Assembly (NCBI GenBank): GCA_036897095.1
Contig: JAYMSP010000056.1
Span: 35,029 to 99,028, forward strand
Direction: 5' to 3'
Length of the DNA: 64,000 nucleotides
From: Plantago elongata
Taxonomy: Eukaryota; Streptophyta; Magnoliopsida; Lamiales; Plantaginaceae
Numbering within the stretch: position 1 is the stretch's first letter; each line of letters begins with the position of its first letter. Of this stretch, positions 12,231 through 23,719 are shown piece by piece. Under the pieces are notes generated by a model. The model saw only the letters and a list, made by a program, of their open reading frames with translations. It did no database searches and had not been told where the DNA came from. The position numbers and the translations under genes are program-made.

Positions 12231-12670
12231 GATCAGACAGGCCTCCACTCTACCTAACAACAGACTAAAATTAAAAGAATTAATATATTTATTTCATTAT
12301 ATTTCAAAAAATACTAAAATAAAAAATAGATAATTCTAAATAATATTATTTTATTTTTAAAAAAAAATTAAAGGAAAATTTAAATTTTTTATTCATATTT
12401 ATATTTTTCTAATTTAATTATTCATATGTCGAAAGGGCGATCGTCTTGGTGACGTCCCATCTCCCTTCCGCCTTATGAATACTTAAATTAGAAATATATA
12501 AATATTAATAAAAAATTCAAATTTACATTCTAAAATATTTTTAAAGTTTAAATTAATATTTTTTAATAATTTACATATTTTCTACTTTAGTATTTTAAAT
12601 TCTAAACGGAATGAATATGTTAATTTTTTACTTTTTAATTGTTGTCAGGCAGGACGAATGTCTGCCTGAC
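12231..12670. mobile_element. Fold-back MITE of about 440 bp
   Basis: The whole element is a long imperfect palindrome. The left arm (12231-12430) and the reverse complement of the right arm (12460-12670) align over nearly their full length, for example TTTTTTATTCATATTTATAT against TTTTTTATTAATATTTATAT. The non-palindromic centre is GC-richer (GGCGATCGTCTTGGTGACGT). The right end also contains a small hairpin, GTCAGGCAG...CTGCCTGAC. I see no clear target duplication, so the superfamily is open; Mutator-like is one possibility. Confidence 0.75.
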
Positions 12671-13080
12671 CATATAAAATTTCTAGTTTATTTCATTCAG
12701 TTAACTAGTCTAGTTGGAGATTTAGGACAAATTATTTATTACATTGTGGTATATTAATTTGTATGGGTATATCCATTTAACACCACGTTTTGCAATATTT
12801 GGGAATTGAGTGATTCTTTGGAGAGACCACCCTTAAAGAGATATATAAAAGACTAATTTTCAATTATTATAAGATAACCACATTCTAAGAACAAGCTTCT
12901 AAACGCACCCCAACCCAATTAATGGTAAGAAATTGGATATTTGTAAACGGATATACAGGTCCATATATATATATCAAAACCCACCAAACCAAGGGCCATA
13001 AATTAAGAGAATCTCATTCATTATACATGAAACCCTAGAAAAATTCTCTCTCTACACTTTCACCTCCTTCCTATCGGTAA
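12671..13080 (+). promoter_or_regulatory. Promoter and 5'-leader-like stretch without a downstream coding gene
   Basis: ATATATATATATC near 12965 is followed by CATGAAACCCTAGAAAAATT and a pyrimidine-rich leader (TCTCTCTCTACACTTTCACC). It ends at TATCG|GTAAGC, a good splice donor at about 13077. This resembles the start of a plant transcription unit. No coding exon follows, so it may be a non-coding transcript, a transposon-captured leader, or chance. Confidence 0.35.
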
Positions 13081-13299
13081 GCTTCGATTTCGCCGTAAAT
13101 AATCTCAAACCTCGCTAGAAACAATTCGGAATGCTCCATTTCAACGTGGTTGCTTTGTAATTTAGCTCGAAAAAGCTCTAAAACATCAAACTTGAAGAGA
13201 TCATGGTAATCGAAACACTCTATGTTCTCGATTATTTACATTTGTATTTGAGCTCGAAATCACTAATATGCTCGAGAAAGTTTGTGTTCTCAATGATTT

Positions 13300-14960
13300 A
13301 CATTTGTTTGCTGAATGTTTGTAGCTCAATATGTTAAGATTTATGTGATTCGGTGTGTTTTAAGCTCGATCTATACGATTCGATGTGTTCTCTGTGATTA
13401 GATGACAAATTTTCAATTCAGGTCTGAAAATTGCGTAACAGGTTTTTCAAATGTTCTAGCTAATTTGTGTTATGTTTTGGACTACTTTTGTAATGTTTTT
13501 GCTTATATGTGGGATGCTCAACAGAACAGAGTATACACATATATGCTCGAAAAATGGTGTTTTTACTGCAATTTTGTTATATATGCATCAATCTACTCAA
13601 ATTATGTTTGTATGTAAGTTTAAACAATGTTTTCATTCAAATGTTAAATTGATTGAATTTTTTTTAACTATAGAAGTTGAAATATGAAAACATATCTGAA
13701 AAGCAGCATAAAAACGTTCTAGCTAACATGTACAATGTTGTGGTTTATGCATATAATGTGATATGTGATATGTAGCATGCAATACGTGTAATATTGCTAA
13801 TATTATGTGTTATGTGTTGTCTACAATGTTGTACATTATTTGTGTAATGTGCTTACAGTAACTCATAATGTTTTTGTAAATATGCAGTGTGTAGCTACAT
13901 CAATGTGTTATGTGCACAATGTTCTATGTTATTGTTGTGTAATGTTCTACGTTATTTGTGTAATTATGCATTGTACGATGTTAAATCAATGGTCTATTTG
14001 TTTTCTACAATGTTGATGTTATATGTGTAATGTTTTTGACTTACATCTGTAATATTTTCTTTAAGTATACAGTGTTACATCAATGTTTTTACGTAATGTC
14101 TGTAATGTTCTATTTTACAAGTGTAATATTCTTCATGCATCTCTATGATGTTCTTGACTGATCTCTATAATGCTTTCGTAAACATGTAGAGTACGATCTA
14201 AATGTTCTAATTAAGTTACTTATGTAATGTGATATATATTCAATGTTCCTCACTCATATATGTGTAATGTTCTATTTGCATTTCTCAGGTGTCATGTCTT
14301 ATTTTTGTCATGTTATTATATATATTCATAATGTTTTAAACGATATAACTAATGTTTTGTTCAATGTTTTAGGTGATAAATAATTCTTCAATCAAGCCAC
14401 TGTCGACTGCATGTAAAACAACAAAGCACTAAAATTGTCCTTGACCATGACTACACGAAAATGAAATTTAAAAAAATAAATAAAAAGTTGGTACCAAATT
14501 CAAGCGGAGAAGCCAATCACCACTGAATTTGAAGACATATCTCCAAATGAGCATATGTTGTGATGAACATATCGTCATGTTGTACTTGCATATGAATGTT
14601 ATTCAGTTTTATTTGAATATTGAATATGACATGATGTAATTAAATGTGACAAATGTTATGTCTTACATAGTTAATGTTCTTGGTTATTATGTAATAATGT
14701 TACTCCTTATCTTTGTGTTGTTACTAATTATAATCTATTTGAGTAATGTTCCAGACTATTTGAGTAATGTTCTAGACTATGTGATTAATGTTCGTTTCTA
14801 TTTGTTTGGTCATTTTTTATTTTGTCTGAAATGGATCCGCCTCATAACCCACCCAGCAACCCGCAAAATTGATTGAAAAGTATGATAAGTCAGTTATTTG
14901 AGTAATCTTCTGGCGTGTTTGAGTAATGTTCTCGCTTATTTGAGTAATGTTCATTATTCG
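13300..14960 (+). repeat. Degenerate AATGTT-rich repeat region
   Basis: Roughly 1.6 kb carries dozens of T-rich units close to TATGTGTAATGTTCTA, spaced about 15 to 35 bp apart and strongly diverged. The motif is strand-asymmetric (AATGTT rather than AACATT). Short plus-strand frames here are low-complexity and not proteins. A possible acceptor, TTTTAG|GTGATAAATAATTC, lies near 14370, so part of this could be an intron of the leader described just upstream. Confidence 0.6.
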
Positions 14961-15879
14961 AAAAGGACAAATATAATGGAAAAAAAATCAAAACCGACTA
15001 AAATTGTTTTATAACTTGGAAACTCATGAGAATTGTTTTGATCCGGTTCGCCGACCCGCGAAAAATGGAGACAAATGAGATAAATTGCAATTTAGTCCGT
15101 CTTTTCCGTCTCAATTAATTGTTGGTCACTTAGAAGACTTTGTGTTATCATCATAATTTGATTTGTGATTTTTTTTGAATAAGCTAATAATATTACAATA
15201 ACTCCATGTCTCAATCACCTTATAATTTTAATGTTATTCGAGTTCGAACTCTCTACCTCATGTATACAACCCCAACTTCTTATTACCGGATCACCTTGTG
15301 CTCCTGATTGTTTTACTAACACAAATCTAAAAGTTTGTATATTCTGAGAATTTGCATGTAAAGTCTGCTGGATTTAGTCATTGTTATTGAAGACAAAATG
15401 AATAATGATATTTTGCACAAATATACTAGACATTCTTAATTTTCAATTTATGTCATCTTGCAGTATACATATGTATATATTGCGAGATACATAAAAGCTA
15501 TACGTACACTGCAAAATTAAGGCCAGCATTTGAGATGCACTTTAATCATGAAAGAAATTTCTACTTGCTTATAGATCTTAGGAGTATGTAACATCCCTTT
15601 ACCTAATAAGTTTGACCCATTGTTGTAAGTTCACATCATGTGTCAATATATATAGTTATGTTTATTAATAGATGAATTTTCAAAATCGGTGCAATTTGTT
15701 ATCTAGACTTTAAAAATACCACCAGATTCCATAAGATAAAGACATGCACTGGTTGATAAGTTGAATTGAAATAGTTTTGATAGGATTAATTTAGTGTAAC
15801 AGAATGGGATTTAGAATCGACAAGGTTTGTAAACTATCGTAAAATGATTTTAGAGAAGAATAAGTGCATAAATACTTAC
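14961..15879. other. Intergenic AT-rich DNA
   Basis: I see no coding or RNA gene and no repeat with defined ends. Confidence 0.5.
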
Positions 15880-16040
15880 GGGGTGTTTGGATGGGGATTT
15901 GAATATCCCCATTTGGTTCGATAAACAATGATTTGGCCTAAAATACACTTAAAATACACCACTCAAATGTCCATCCAAACACAATTTTCACCAAAATCCA
16001 TCTAAATGTCCACTCAAATGTCCATCCAAACAGCCACTTA
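15874..16040. mobile_element. Short MITE of about 155 bp with TGTTTGGATGG termini
   Basis: The ends GGGGTGTTTGGATGG (15880) and CCATCCAAACAGCC (to 16035) are inverted repeats. ACTTA lies close to both ends (15874-15878 and 16036-16040) and may be the target duplication. The core ACAATGATTTGGCCTAAAAT recurs near 33580, which marks a family. The exact left border is uncertain by one or two bases. Confidence 0.7.
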
Positions 16041-17428
16041 ATTAAACTACATTGCTGTATTTAATTAAACATTGTTATACTGTGAACTGTGAAGTCACTA
16101 CAAAGATAAGCAACGAAAAACTCCATTTTTACTTGTCAACTATATTGTCTTTCCTCAAGCCTAAAATGAGTTTTTGTTCAAATAAAAATCAGCGGTTAGC
16201 CGGTTAGATTGGTCCAACAACTTACCGGTTTGGATAAAACCGGATACGGGTTTACACCAGACATAAAGAAGTCACACGGACTGTGTTCCAAAAAATTGAT
16301 TGGAATGGTTTAACCGGACCGGTAGATCGAACTTCCACCAGTAAACTATAGGATATACCAGATGAATTAAGTATAACTCAGAGTAATTAAAGTCATACAT
16401 GTATTATGGCATTGGGTCTGTGATCTATCATCTATCCATACCAATTAAGCATCGAACCTGCCACCTGTAATATAATTGTTTTTCCATATAAAAAAGAAAA
16501 GGTAAAAATCATGCATGGGCTTGTGATCTTTGTGTCAATTTGTCAAAGATTTAGGAGTTGAATGATTTACTTTAATTGACAATTACATGTTCAAGCTTCC
16601 CACTTTCTTCCCATGACCAAAATCTTATATTGGGACCTGAAAATATTCAGGTGCCTTGTTCATTTTTGGTAACAAATTTAACATTTAGCATCAAATGGAT
16701 TTCCATGTATCCATCCAGTTGTAAACATTCACATTCCATGAACTTAACACGTAAATTTAGTTTGTGTTAACATGTATCAAATGGATTTCCATGTAGCCAT
16801 CCAGTTGTAAATATTCAACATTCCATAAAGTTAACAACCAAAAATATACTTAACATCTATAATCCTCAATATATATATAATTTCGAAGAATTTTAGAGTT
16901 TTGCTCAATTTAAATTTAATGGAGTAACACTAGTTTTGGTACTTGATTGGTAGCTAAAAGAAGTATATAATATGAATTAAAATGACAAAAACAAATAAAA
17001 CTTATATGTACCCGTTTAAATCCAAATCCGAAATACCCAATGCACGACCCATTCTTGGCCCTAGCTACAAGTCATAAGAGTCATAGATACAGATTCAGGC
17101 ATAATTTATTGAATCGATCCACACAATCCATCCAAACAAGTCAGGTAAAATACTTTGAACAAGCATTATATATATAAACCGTCTATAAAAACAAAACTAT
17201 AATCCCATAAGAGTCAGTCACCATTTCACCAACATTTGTAGCAATTTATAGCAAGACCAGATGAAAGCCCATTATCATCAGCAACAATGTTTACTAGTAG
17301 AAGAGTTTTTCTTTCTCTCTTTAAGTTGCCTTGCAGCATGTTTAGCAAAACTACTTCAGCATCACCACACATGAGGCACAGGAGATAAGATTCCGCAATG
17401 GCACCAGCAGTAACTCCCTCCTAGAAGC
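16041..17428. other. Intergenic with a CCGGTT-rich patch and a small tandem duplication
   Basis: A patch at about 16190-16350 has many CCGGTT motifs and resembles the ends of the hAT-like element at 52753. Two similar segments near 16688-16750 and 16773-16835 share TCAAATGGATTTCCATGTA and CCATCCAGTTGTAAA. No gene is seen; the last part is the 3' flank of the F-box gene. Confidence 0.5.
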
Positions 17429-20400
17429 TTACAGATAATCATAGTCATTATACTCAGATAAAGTGAGTGTGTCGAATCCCCATATATCATTATCTGAAAA
17501 GTACTCGCCGCTGAAAGGGTTTGTATAGTCATCATAATCTCCAATTGACCAGGTAAAAGAATATTCATCAGAATAATCATCAGAATACATGTCATCGTCA
17601 TTATTATATATTCTAGCACTAAACTCATAGTCAGTATCAGAGTCCTTTGGCCCTCTGAATTCTCTGATCTGGAGAGCACATCTTCTTCCTAGGTCTCCTG
17701 TTTGATCTTGTAAATCCACATTGAAGCACTGGCGGATATCGAGTGATTCAAGTTGTGGACACCCAATGAGAATGGCTTCCAACCCTTCATTCGTCATCAG
17801 ATTTCCAAAGAGACTAAGGTGGTGCAAACCAGGCATGTTTTGAGCAACTGCTAGTGCATGATCATTATTTGTGTTTCTTAGGGTGGTCCTGTAACAAGAA
17901 TTGTTCAGAGAAAATGACTTTAACAGGGGGCATGCACGTCCAATGGCTTGGATGTGACGATCAAAAGTTAATGGTATGATGAAGAGATGCAGCTCGCTCA
18001 ACTGAGGAAATTTTTCCACTGCTTGGCTCAAACGTAGGCCAGATATCTTATGACAACATGCAAGTCTAAGGCATTTGAGCTGACTTGACCTATTGAAAAC
18101 AAAATACACAGTTTATGGAGAAGGATAAATTACACAAATGCATCAAAAAGAAGGTAAGGATTTCTGCTTTCATTTTGCAGAGAAAAGCATACACTATACA
18201 CCACCCAAATCCAAGAACATCTGATGAAGAAACCACCATACTTACAGAAACATTTTTCACAACAAAACTTGCACCATGGACAGAAAATTAAGGATCAGGG
18301 AATCATTAATTGCCAGCAAATCATGTGGAAAAAGGCATCTCACCTAGTAAACACAAAACCATGCAATATTACCATGCACATAGAGGAATTTTAAAACATA
18401 GTGCTGTGATAAAAAAAAACTCTATGGAAATACAAAGAAAATCATCAACTACATGCCAAGAAAAGTTCTGCTTCACTATCACGCCATACAAAGCAATATA
18501 TGCAAGTCACAGGTATATAAAAAGCTTATACTGCAGCCCGTACTGGTATCACAAAGATGTCATTGAGCAGTAGCAAATCTTGAAGTGCATTACCTTTTAA
18601 ATTTTGCACGCACGCACACACACACACACACACACACATACAAGAACTCAGTATAAAACAACTTCAAACATAAAAATTGTAACAACGTCAGACCAGCAAA
18701 GTTCTCAAGCTAAATTCATAGTCAAACCTAAATGTATAAAGGTTTATTTATCAAAGCCTACAATCCTGCCCTGTTACTTTACCAGTAATACATTCATAAA
18801 GTGTATTATCATGTGCCCTCTTGGAGCTGGACTAGTGCTGGGCGCAAATGGCAAGTTAAAGAGCATTGGTTCGTGTCTCAGGCACCAAGGCTAAACTTTT
18901 TAAATGAGAAAGCAACAAACAGAGTGATTATCACTCGCAGAACTTTAGTTTTATAAACAGAAACCAGGAACTAATTACAACTTCTAACGGATGATGATGT
19001 TGTATAAACCATTAAAAATTTCATATAAATAGTACATTTCTTTCTAGTAAGAATTAAAGATGAGAAAAAAGGATAAGAAAAACCTTGATATAGGTACAAA
19101 ATGAAAAAAGAATTGTTCATATTGACATTAGCAAAACTGGCAATGCAAGGTAAGTTAAGACACTGTCATTGCAACAGGTCCTAGGTTTGATCCTCCAAAT
19201 GGAAATTTTCTTGATCCACCCCCGGCGCAGAATGGAGCACTTACTGAACCCAATTGGTCAATTGGATCGTACTATGATTTATAAATCTAATATTGATAGC
19301 CTCAATTTTAAAAGAATCATTCTTTTTAATAACTATCACAATTATACAATTAGTCTTTGCAAACAGTGATTCATTATGAAAAAACTCAAAACTGATGTTG
19401 TAGGAGCCAGTATGATCTCCAATAACTAAACCCATAAGCACAGGTTTTAGGAGGTGTTTAGAAATTATTATAGGCTTCTGGGGACATACCAAAACCTCGA
19501 ATTTCTATAAATCTATAATACAAACAAAATATTAGACAACGAAGTGCAGCTCAATTGGTAAGACGCTTCAACTCCAACCAATAAGTCGGCGGTTCGAGTC
19601 ACCCTTTAGCCGTTTAAAAAAAAAACCAAAATATTTGACTTAGCCCATCAAACTTAAAAAAGATCCCATCCTACAAGAACCATAACACACACGACCATTT
19701 ATGTATACAAGTAAACTTTCAAGGTGCCCATCAAACCACATTTCTCAAACCTCGTCAAGCAATTGGAGTTCAGCAACCAACCGACCCAAAATTGAAAAAT
19801 GAATGCCAACATCTATCTCAGGATACAAAAAGTTATCCCTTCCCTTGTATAACAAAATGCAGAAATGCTATTTATCCCACGAATAACACATTGAAACTTA
19901 TCTAACAAGCACCACCAATACTACGTATCCCACAAATAACACATTCTAACAAGAATGCTACGTTTTAATCTTTAATAAACTCGACCTGTGCAATCAAAGG
20001 ATCTAGCTGCAAATAGATGATGATATAACACAAACCATTAGAAATTCTATACAAATAGTACATTTCTTTCTAGTAAGAATTTAAGGATGCTCAATGGAAA
20101 AAATGGACCATATACACTTTAGCAAAAACCGATTAAGGCAAGGTAAGTTAAGACACACATTGCAAGAGGTCCTGGGTTCGATCTTCCAAATGAAACATTT
20201 TCTTAATTTCCGACCAAATGGAGCACTTATTGTAATCGTTAAGGCTAGAATTATTCTCTTAAGCTCTATTCTATTCTTCTGAACTAAACTGGTCTGAATA
20301 TATTTGTAGCATGAAAAACAACTAAGCATAACTAATCTGAAATTAATGGTTTTTCATATGAAGAGAACGACGCCTTATTACCACACAATGCTACTTATAC

Positions 20401-20900
20401 GACAAATAACAAATTCCAACAAAAAGGCTACCGTTTAATAAACTCTACCTATGCAATCATCTAGCTGCATAGCAATGCAATAAGGCCGATAAGTGATAAC
20501 AGGTAGAAAATGAAACTCTTACAGACAAAAAGAAAACTAATTACAAAGTAAAGTACCGCTCGGAGATGTGAAGCAGCAAGTCATCAGAGCCGAAACTCTG
20601 AATACTGATATCGGTCAGCTGGCCCTGGCTACGATCAACAGCATGACGGCACATGTGGTCGAGTGACCAGGCCGTGGGATAAGGATCGCCAGAATACTTC
20701 ATATCAATTACTCGCCACATGTGAGGATCCTTACAAACACTGCGCCAGGTCATACAGACTTTCTGAGCACGCTCAATTATATCGATCGCTCCTAAACGGC
20801 TTAGGATATTCGCCGTGATGTCCCTGGGTAGATCAATCCACGGTGGCGGCGGCTTCTTTTTGACTCGCCATTCGAACTTTGGTTTCTTTTTCTTCACCAT
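17429..20900 (-). CDS. F-box/LRR protein of the SKIP19/FBL type, two exons
   Basis: This is a predicted substrate receptor of an SCF ubiquitin ligase: the F-box should bind an ASK/SKP1 protein and the leucine-rich repeats the target. Exons 20900-20557 and 18089-17429 join in frame (GAGCG|GTACTT to CAATAG|GTCAAG), giving 334 residues. The start ATG leads into a basic MVKKKKPKFEWRVKKK leader. The F-box covers residues 20-66 (WIDLPRDITANILSRLGAID, then VCKDPHMWRVIDM). Several degenerate LRRs follow (LKCLRLACC, LSELHL, LLKSFSLN, LHHLSLFG, LESLDIRQC). The last 70 residues are an unusual Asp/Tyr/Ser-rich acidic tail. The 2.5-kb intron is packed with repeats. Two damaged paralogues lie at 33.8-35.2 and 62.8-63.4 kb. 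The target is unknown. Confidence 0.9.
18608..18640. repeat. (CA)n microsatellite
   Basis: A CACG/CA dinucleotide run of about 30 bp lies inside the F-box gene intron. Confidence 0.9.
18985..20470. repeat. Duplicated segments within the F-box gene intron
   Basis: About 18985-19260 and 20015-20245 are diverged direct copies. They share AGTACATTTCTTTCTAGTAA, GCAAGGTAAGTTAAGACAC and AATGGAGCACTTA. Each holds a tRNA T-loop/B-box-like string, AGGTCCTGGGTTCGATC or its variant, so each may contain a SINE. About 19900-20000 and 20380-20460 are a further pair (GACAAATAACAAATTCCAAC, CTAGCTGCA). The intron appears to have grown by local duplication. Confidence 0.65.
19526..19637 (+). mobile_element. 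Second tRNA-derived SINE copy with target duplication
   Basis: The element is about 92 bp (19536-19627), begins ACAACGAAGTGCAGCTCAAT, has a B box GGTTCGAGTCA and ends in a run of about 10 A. It is flanked by AAAATATTAG (19526-19535) and AAAATATTTG (19628-19637), a 10-bp target duplication with one mismatch. Over its length it matches the 10.8-kb copy with scattered differences, including one in the A box (CAGCTCAATTG). Confidence 0.8.
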
Positions 20901-21658
20901 TGATGCCGATTCCGAGATTCTAGGGTTCGGGAAATTAGGGGGACTGGAGGTTTGGAGCGACGATTGAAATGAGAACACTGTATTGGATTTATATTTGGGT
21001 AGGTTATCTTTGCTCCCGTTTCCGCGAGTTTCCTTAACTGATAGAATGTACAGGGAATTTATGTGTGCAGAGCAGATTTTATAAACAATATAAAAATACA
21101 TTTGTTTATTATATTACCAATTTTTTATTTGACCTAACTTACATAACTTTTACCGTCTTTAATCTTTACGCTATATTGATTCTCGCCGAAAAAATATTGT
21201 TGCTAGGTAATTTTAGATCAAACAAAATTTGTATGCAAAAGACACACTTTATGGATTAGAATTTTCTAATTCCATCCGACGAAACTTTGCTAGCAATTTG
21301 AAAGGTTAGTTCTCTTTTATAATCTTTTCTTGCAATTTGTTATTTTTGAATTGTAATTATGAGGAGGCAAAATATATATGTTGTTTTGTTGAAGAAATTA
21401 TATATCTTGATTTTTTATGTACTAGAATATGTAGTTGTTTATTGTTAATATGAAATGAAGAAAACACGTGGACATTCTGGATGGAGTAATTAAGATTTTA
21501 GAAAAGACTTGTGATCTTGAAGTAAATAGGTTATGTGAGTGAGACCATTCATTCAATGGAAACACACTGTGATCTTGGAGTAATTAAGATTTTAATCTTT
21601 TAGATATACTCTTGATTAATTAAAAGTTTGAATATATGATTTTTTACATACAACATCA
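20901..21658. other. Intergenic between the F-box gene and the MULE remnant
   Basis: It contains the F-box gene promoter and leader (minus strand) and AT-rich DNA. GGAGTAATTAAGATTTTA occurs twice (about 21482 and 21576). No gene is seen. Confidence 0.5.
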
Positions 21659-22951
21659 TGGATGTTCAACAAGAATAAGATTCCAGTCATAACATTCAAG
21701 GAGATAATTTGTTGGATTTAGGTATCAAGTACGGATCACGTGGTGATCTTATTAAAGCCTTGAAAGACTTCTACTTTGTGAAAGGATACGCTTTGACAAT
21801 TAAGAGTGCTCGTGCGAATAAGTATGTAATTATTGGTTGTGATCGAGGAGGAAATCATCGCGGTCGTTTATCTATTGAAGATCGTCAAAGGAAGAGGAAA
21901 ACTCGCTTAATAAATTGCTCTTTCGAAATTAAACGAAAATGGGAGGAAGATGGTTGGGTGGTTGTAATGAAGAATGAATCGCACAACCATGATGGTTCAA
22001 TTGACATGAGTGGACATCCATCAACACATCTTTTATCAAAAGAACAGAGTACCCACATAAATCAAATTAGTAGAGTTGGAATTGCGCCAAGACATATTTT
22101 GTCATCTCTACGACAAAAAAATTCAAACTTTCGAGTAGTTGCAAGGGATATTTACAATGCAAAAGGGAAAGCTCAAAGAAAAGGTTTGGCTGGTCGTTCC
22201 GCAATACAAGTTTTGTATGAGGAACTTGGTAAAGATGGTTTCAAGTTTGATTTTAAACAAGATGATATTGGACGTCTATCTCACATATTTTTTTGCTCAT
22301 CATATAACAATCAAATTGAACCAGAAATACTCATATATATTTGTGATGGATTGTACGTACAAGACCAATATATACCATATGTCTTTGCTTCAAATAATTG
22401 GTGAGATGAGTTTCAACACTTCATTTTACTCGGGGTTTGTCTTTATGAAGAACGAGGGGCGCGAAGACTATGTATGGGCACTGAGAACATTCTCAAAAGT
22501 TCTTGGCACATATTGTCAACCTTCTGTAATTGTAACTGATAGAGAATTCGCAATGATAGGAGCTAACAAAGATGTATTTCCGAACTTATGAATCTCCCAT
22601 GTGTGTGGCACATCGAAAAGAATATTGTTGCAAATTGTAAGTCAAGATTCGAAAAACATGAAGAGTTTTGAAAGTCTTTTATTAGCATGGAATGATGTTG
22701 TGTATTCTTTAACAGAAGAAGCATTTGCAAGATCATGGGAAGAAATTGAACTATCTTTTATGCATAAAAGTGATGTCCTCAGCTATCTTATGAAAGTATG
22801 GTTGCCTCAGAAAGAAAGATTTGTTAGTGCATGGACCGACAAATGCTCCCATTTCGAAAACCGAGCAACATCAAGAGGTGAAGGTGCACATGCAAAGCTG
22901 AAAAGATATTTGCTAGTTTCAACGGTGATCTTCAAGGTATCAAGTGAATAA
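21659..22951 (+). pseudogene. Decayed MULE (Mutator-like) transposase
   Basis: The translated pieces match plant MULE transposases of the MuDR type. There is an N-terminal DNA-binding-like region (21709-22404; CSFEIKRKWEEDGWVVVMKN, SHNHDGS), a DDE-core part (22400-22591; PSVIVTDREFAMIGANKDVF) and a downstream part (22601-22951; WLPQKERFVSAWTDKCSHFE, GEGAHAKLKRYL). It is broken. An ATG at 21659 reaches a stop after six codons, a frameshift near 22400 separates the first two parts, a stop interrupts at about 22589, and the C-terminal SWIM zinc finger is missing. No functional transposase could be made. I did not find terminal inverted repeats. Confidence 0.85.
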
Positions 22952-23509
22952 ATTAGAAGATATAATAAACAAGTAAGAGAGATTTTATGATTGTTTTGAC
23001 TTATATGTTTGAAAGTGGTTTCTGTTTTGATAACTTGTATATTTTTATTGTTTTGACTACTATTCTTTAAATTTCGTTAAATTTTGTAGTAGTCTATAAT
23101 TATTTGAGATATTTGTCCAATGTGAATAAAGTGTCTCTTTGTATGGGTAATATAAGAACACGTATTTGATATCTCCGTTTGAGTTTGTTTAATTTGAAGT
23201 ATTTTAGTTTTATAAAATATGAGAGTTTTACATCAATTCATAGTTAAAAATTTAAATAACATCTAATTGTGAATAATCTTAAATTATTATATAGACTAAC
23301 TTGAAGTTTTGAACCCCACAAAGTGAAGTTAAATTGAATTGAAAATTTCAAAAATACTCTGGTGTGCTACATACTGATAAGCTCACCTTCTGTGTTACAT
23401 GCACGGTGCCTTAAAATGATAAAATGTACAGTTAAACTTGAACCATCATCTACACATGATTACTATTCCAAGTTATCTCAAGAAAAGGGGAAAATAATAC
23501 AATGACCAA
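22952..23509. other. Intergenic AT-rich DNA
   Basis: No gene or defined repeat is seen; the right part leads into the HyPRP promoter arm. Confidence 0.5.
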
Positions 23510-23607
23510 CTTGTCTATTCAATGGGCAACAGATTAGCAAGGAAGACCGTTTCTATTATGCCCAACAATTAAGGAGACGTGGCATATCCATGTGCAAATA
23601 CTTCCAG

Positions 23608-23614
23608 TATATAA
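23608..23614 (+). promoter_or_regulatory. TATA box of the first HyPRP gene
   Basis: TATATAA lies about 105 bp upstream of the ATG and is kept at the matching place in the second gene (32257-32264), within a conserved context ACTTCCAGTATATAA. Confidence 0.6.
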
Positions 23615-23719
23615 CCCATTCGACATGGAGCATGAAAACATACTTTCTCACTTACGAGCTATCTAATACATACAAACCAGAAGGCCTCTAGAAGGATCAG
23701 TTAATCTTCATCAACCAAA

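Noticed and set aside
13402-14016. Small Tyr/Val/Met-rich proteins in the AATGTT region
   Set aside because: The frames are products of low-complexity T-rich repeats; they overlap each other and have no recognisable family.
198-20900. A functional DDB1/F-box ubiquitin-ligase gene cluster
   Set aside because: DDB1 serves CUL4 ligases and the F-box proteins serve CUL1 ligases; nothing in the sequence links their regulation, so proximity is treated as chance.
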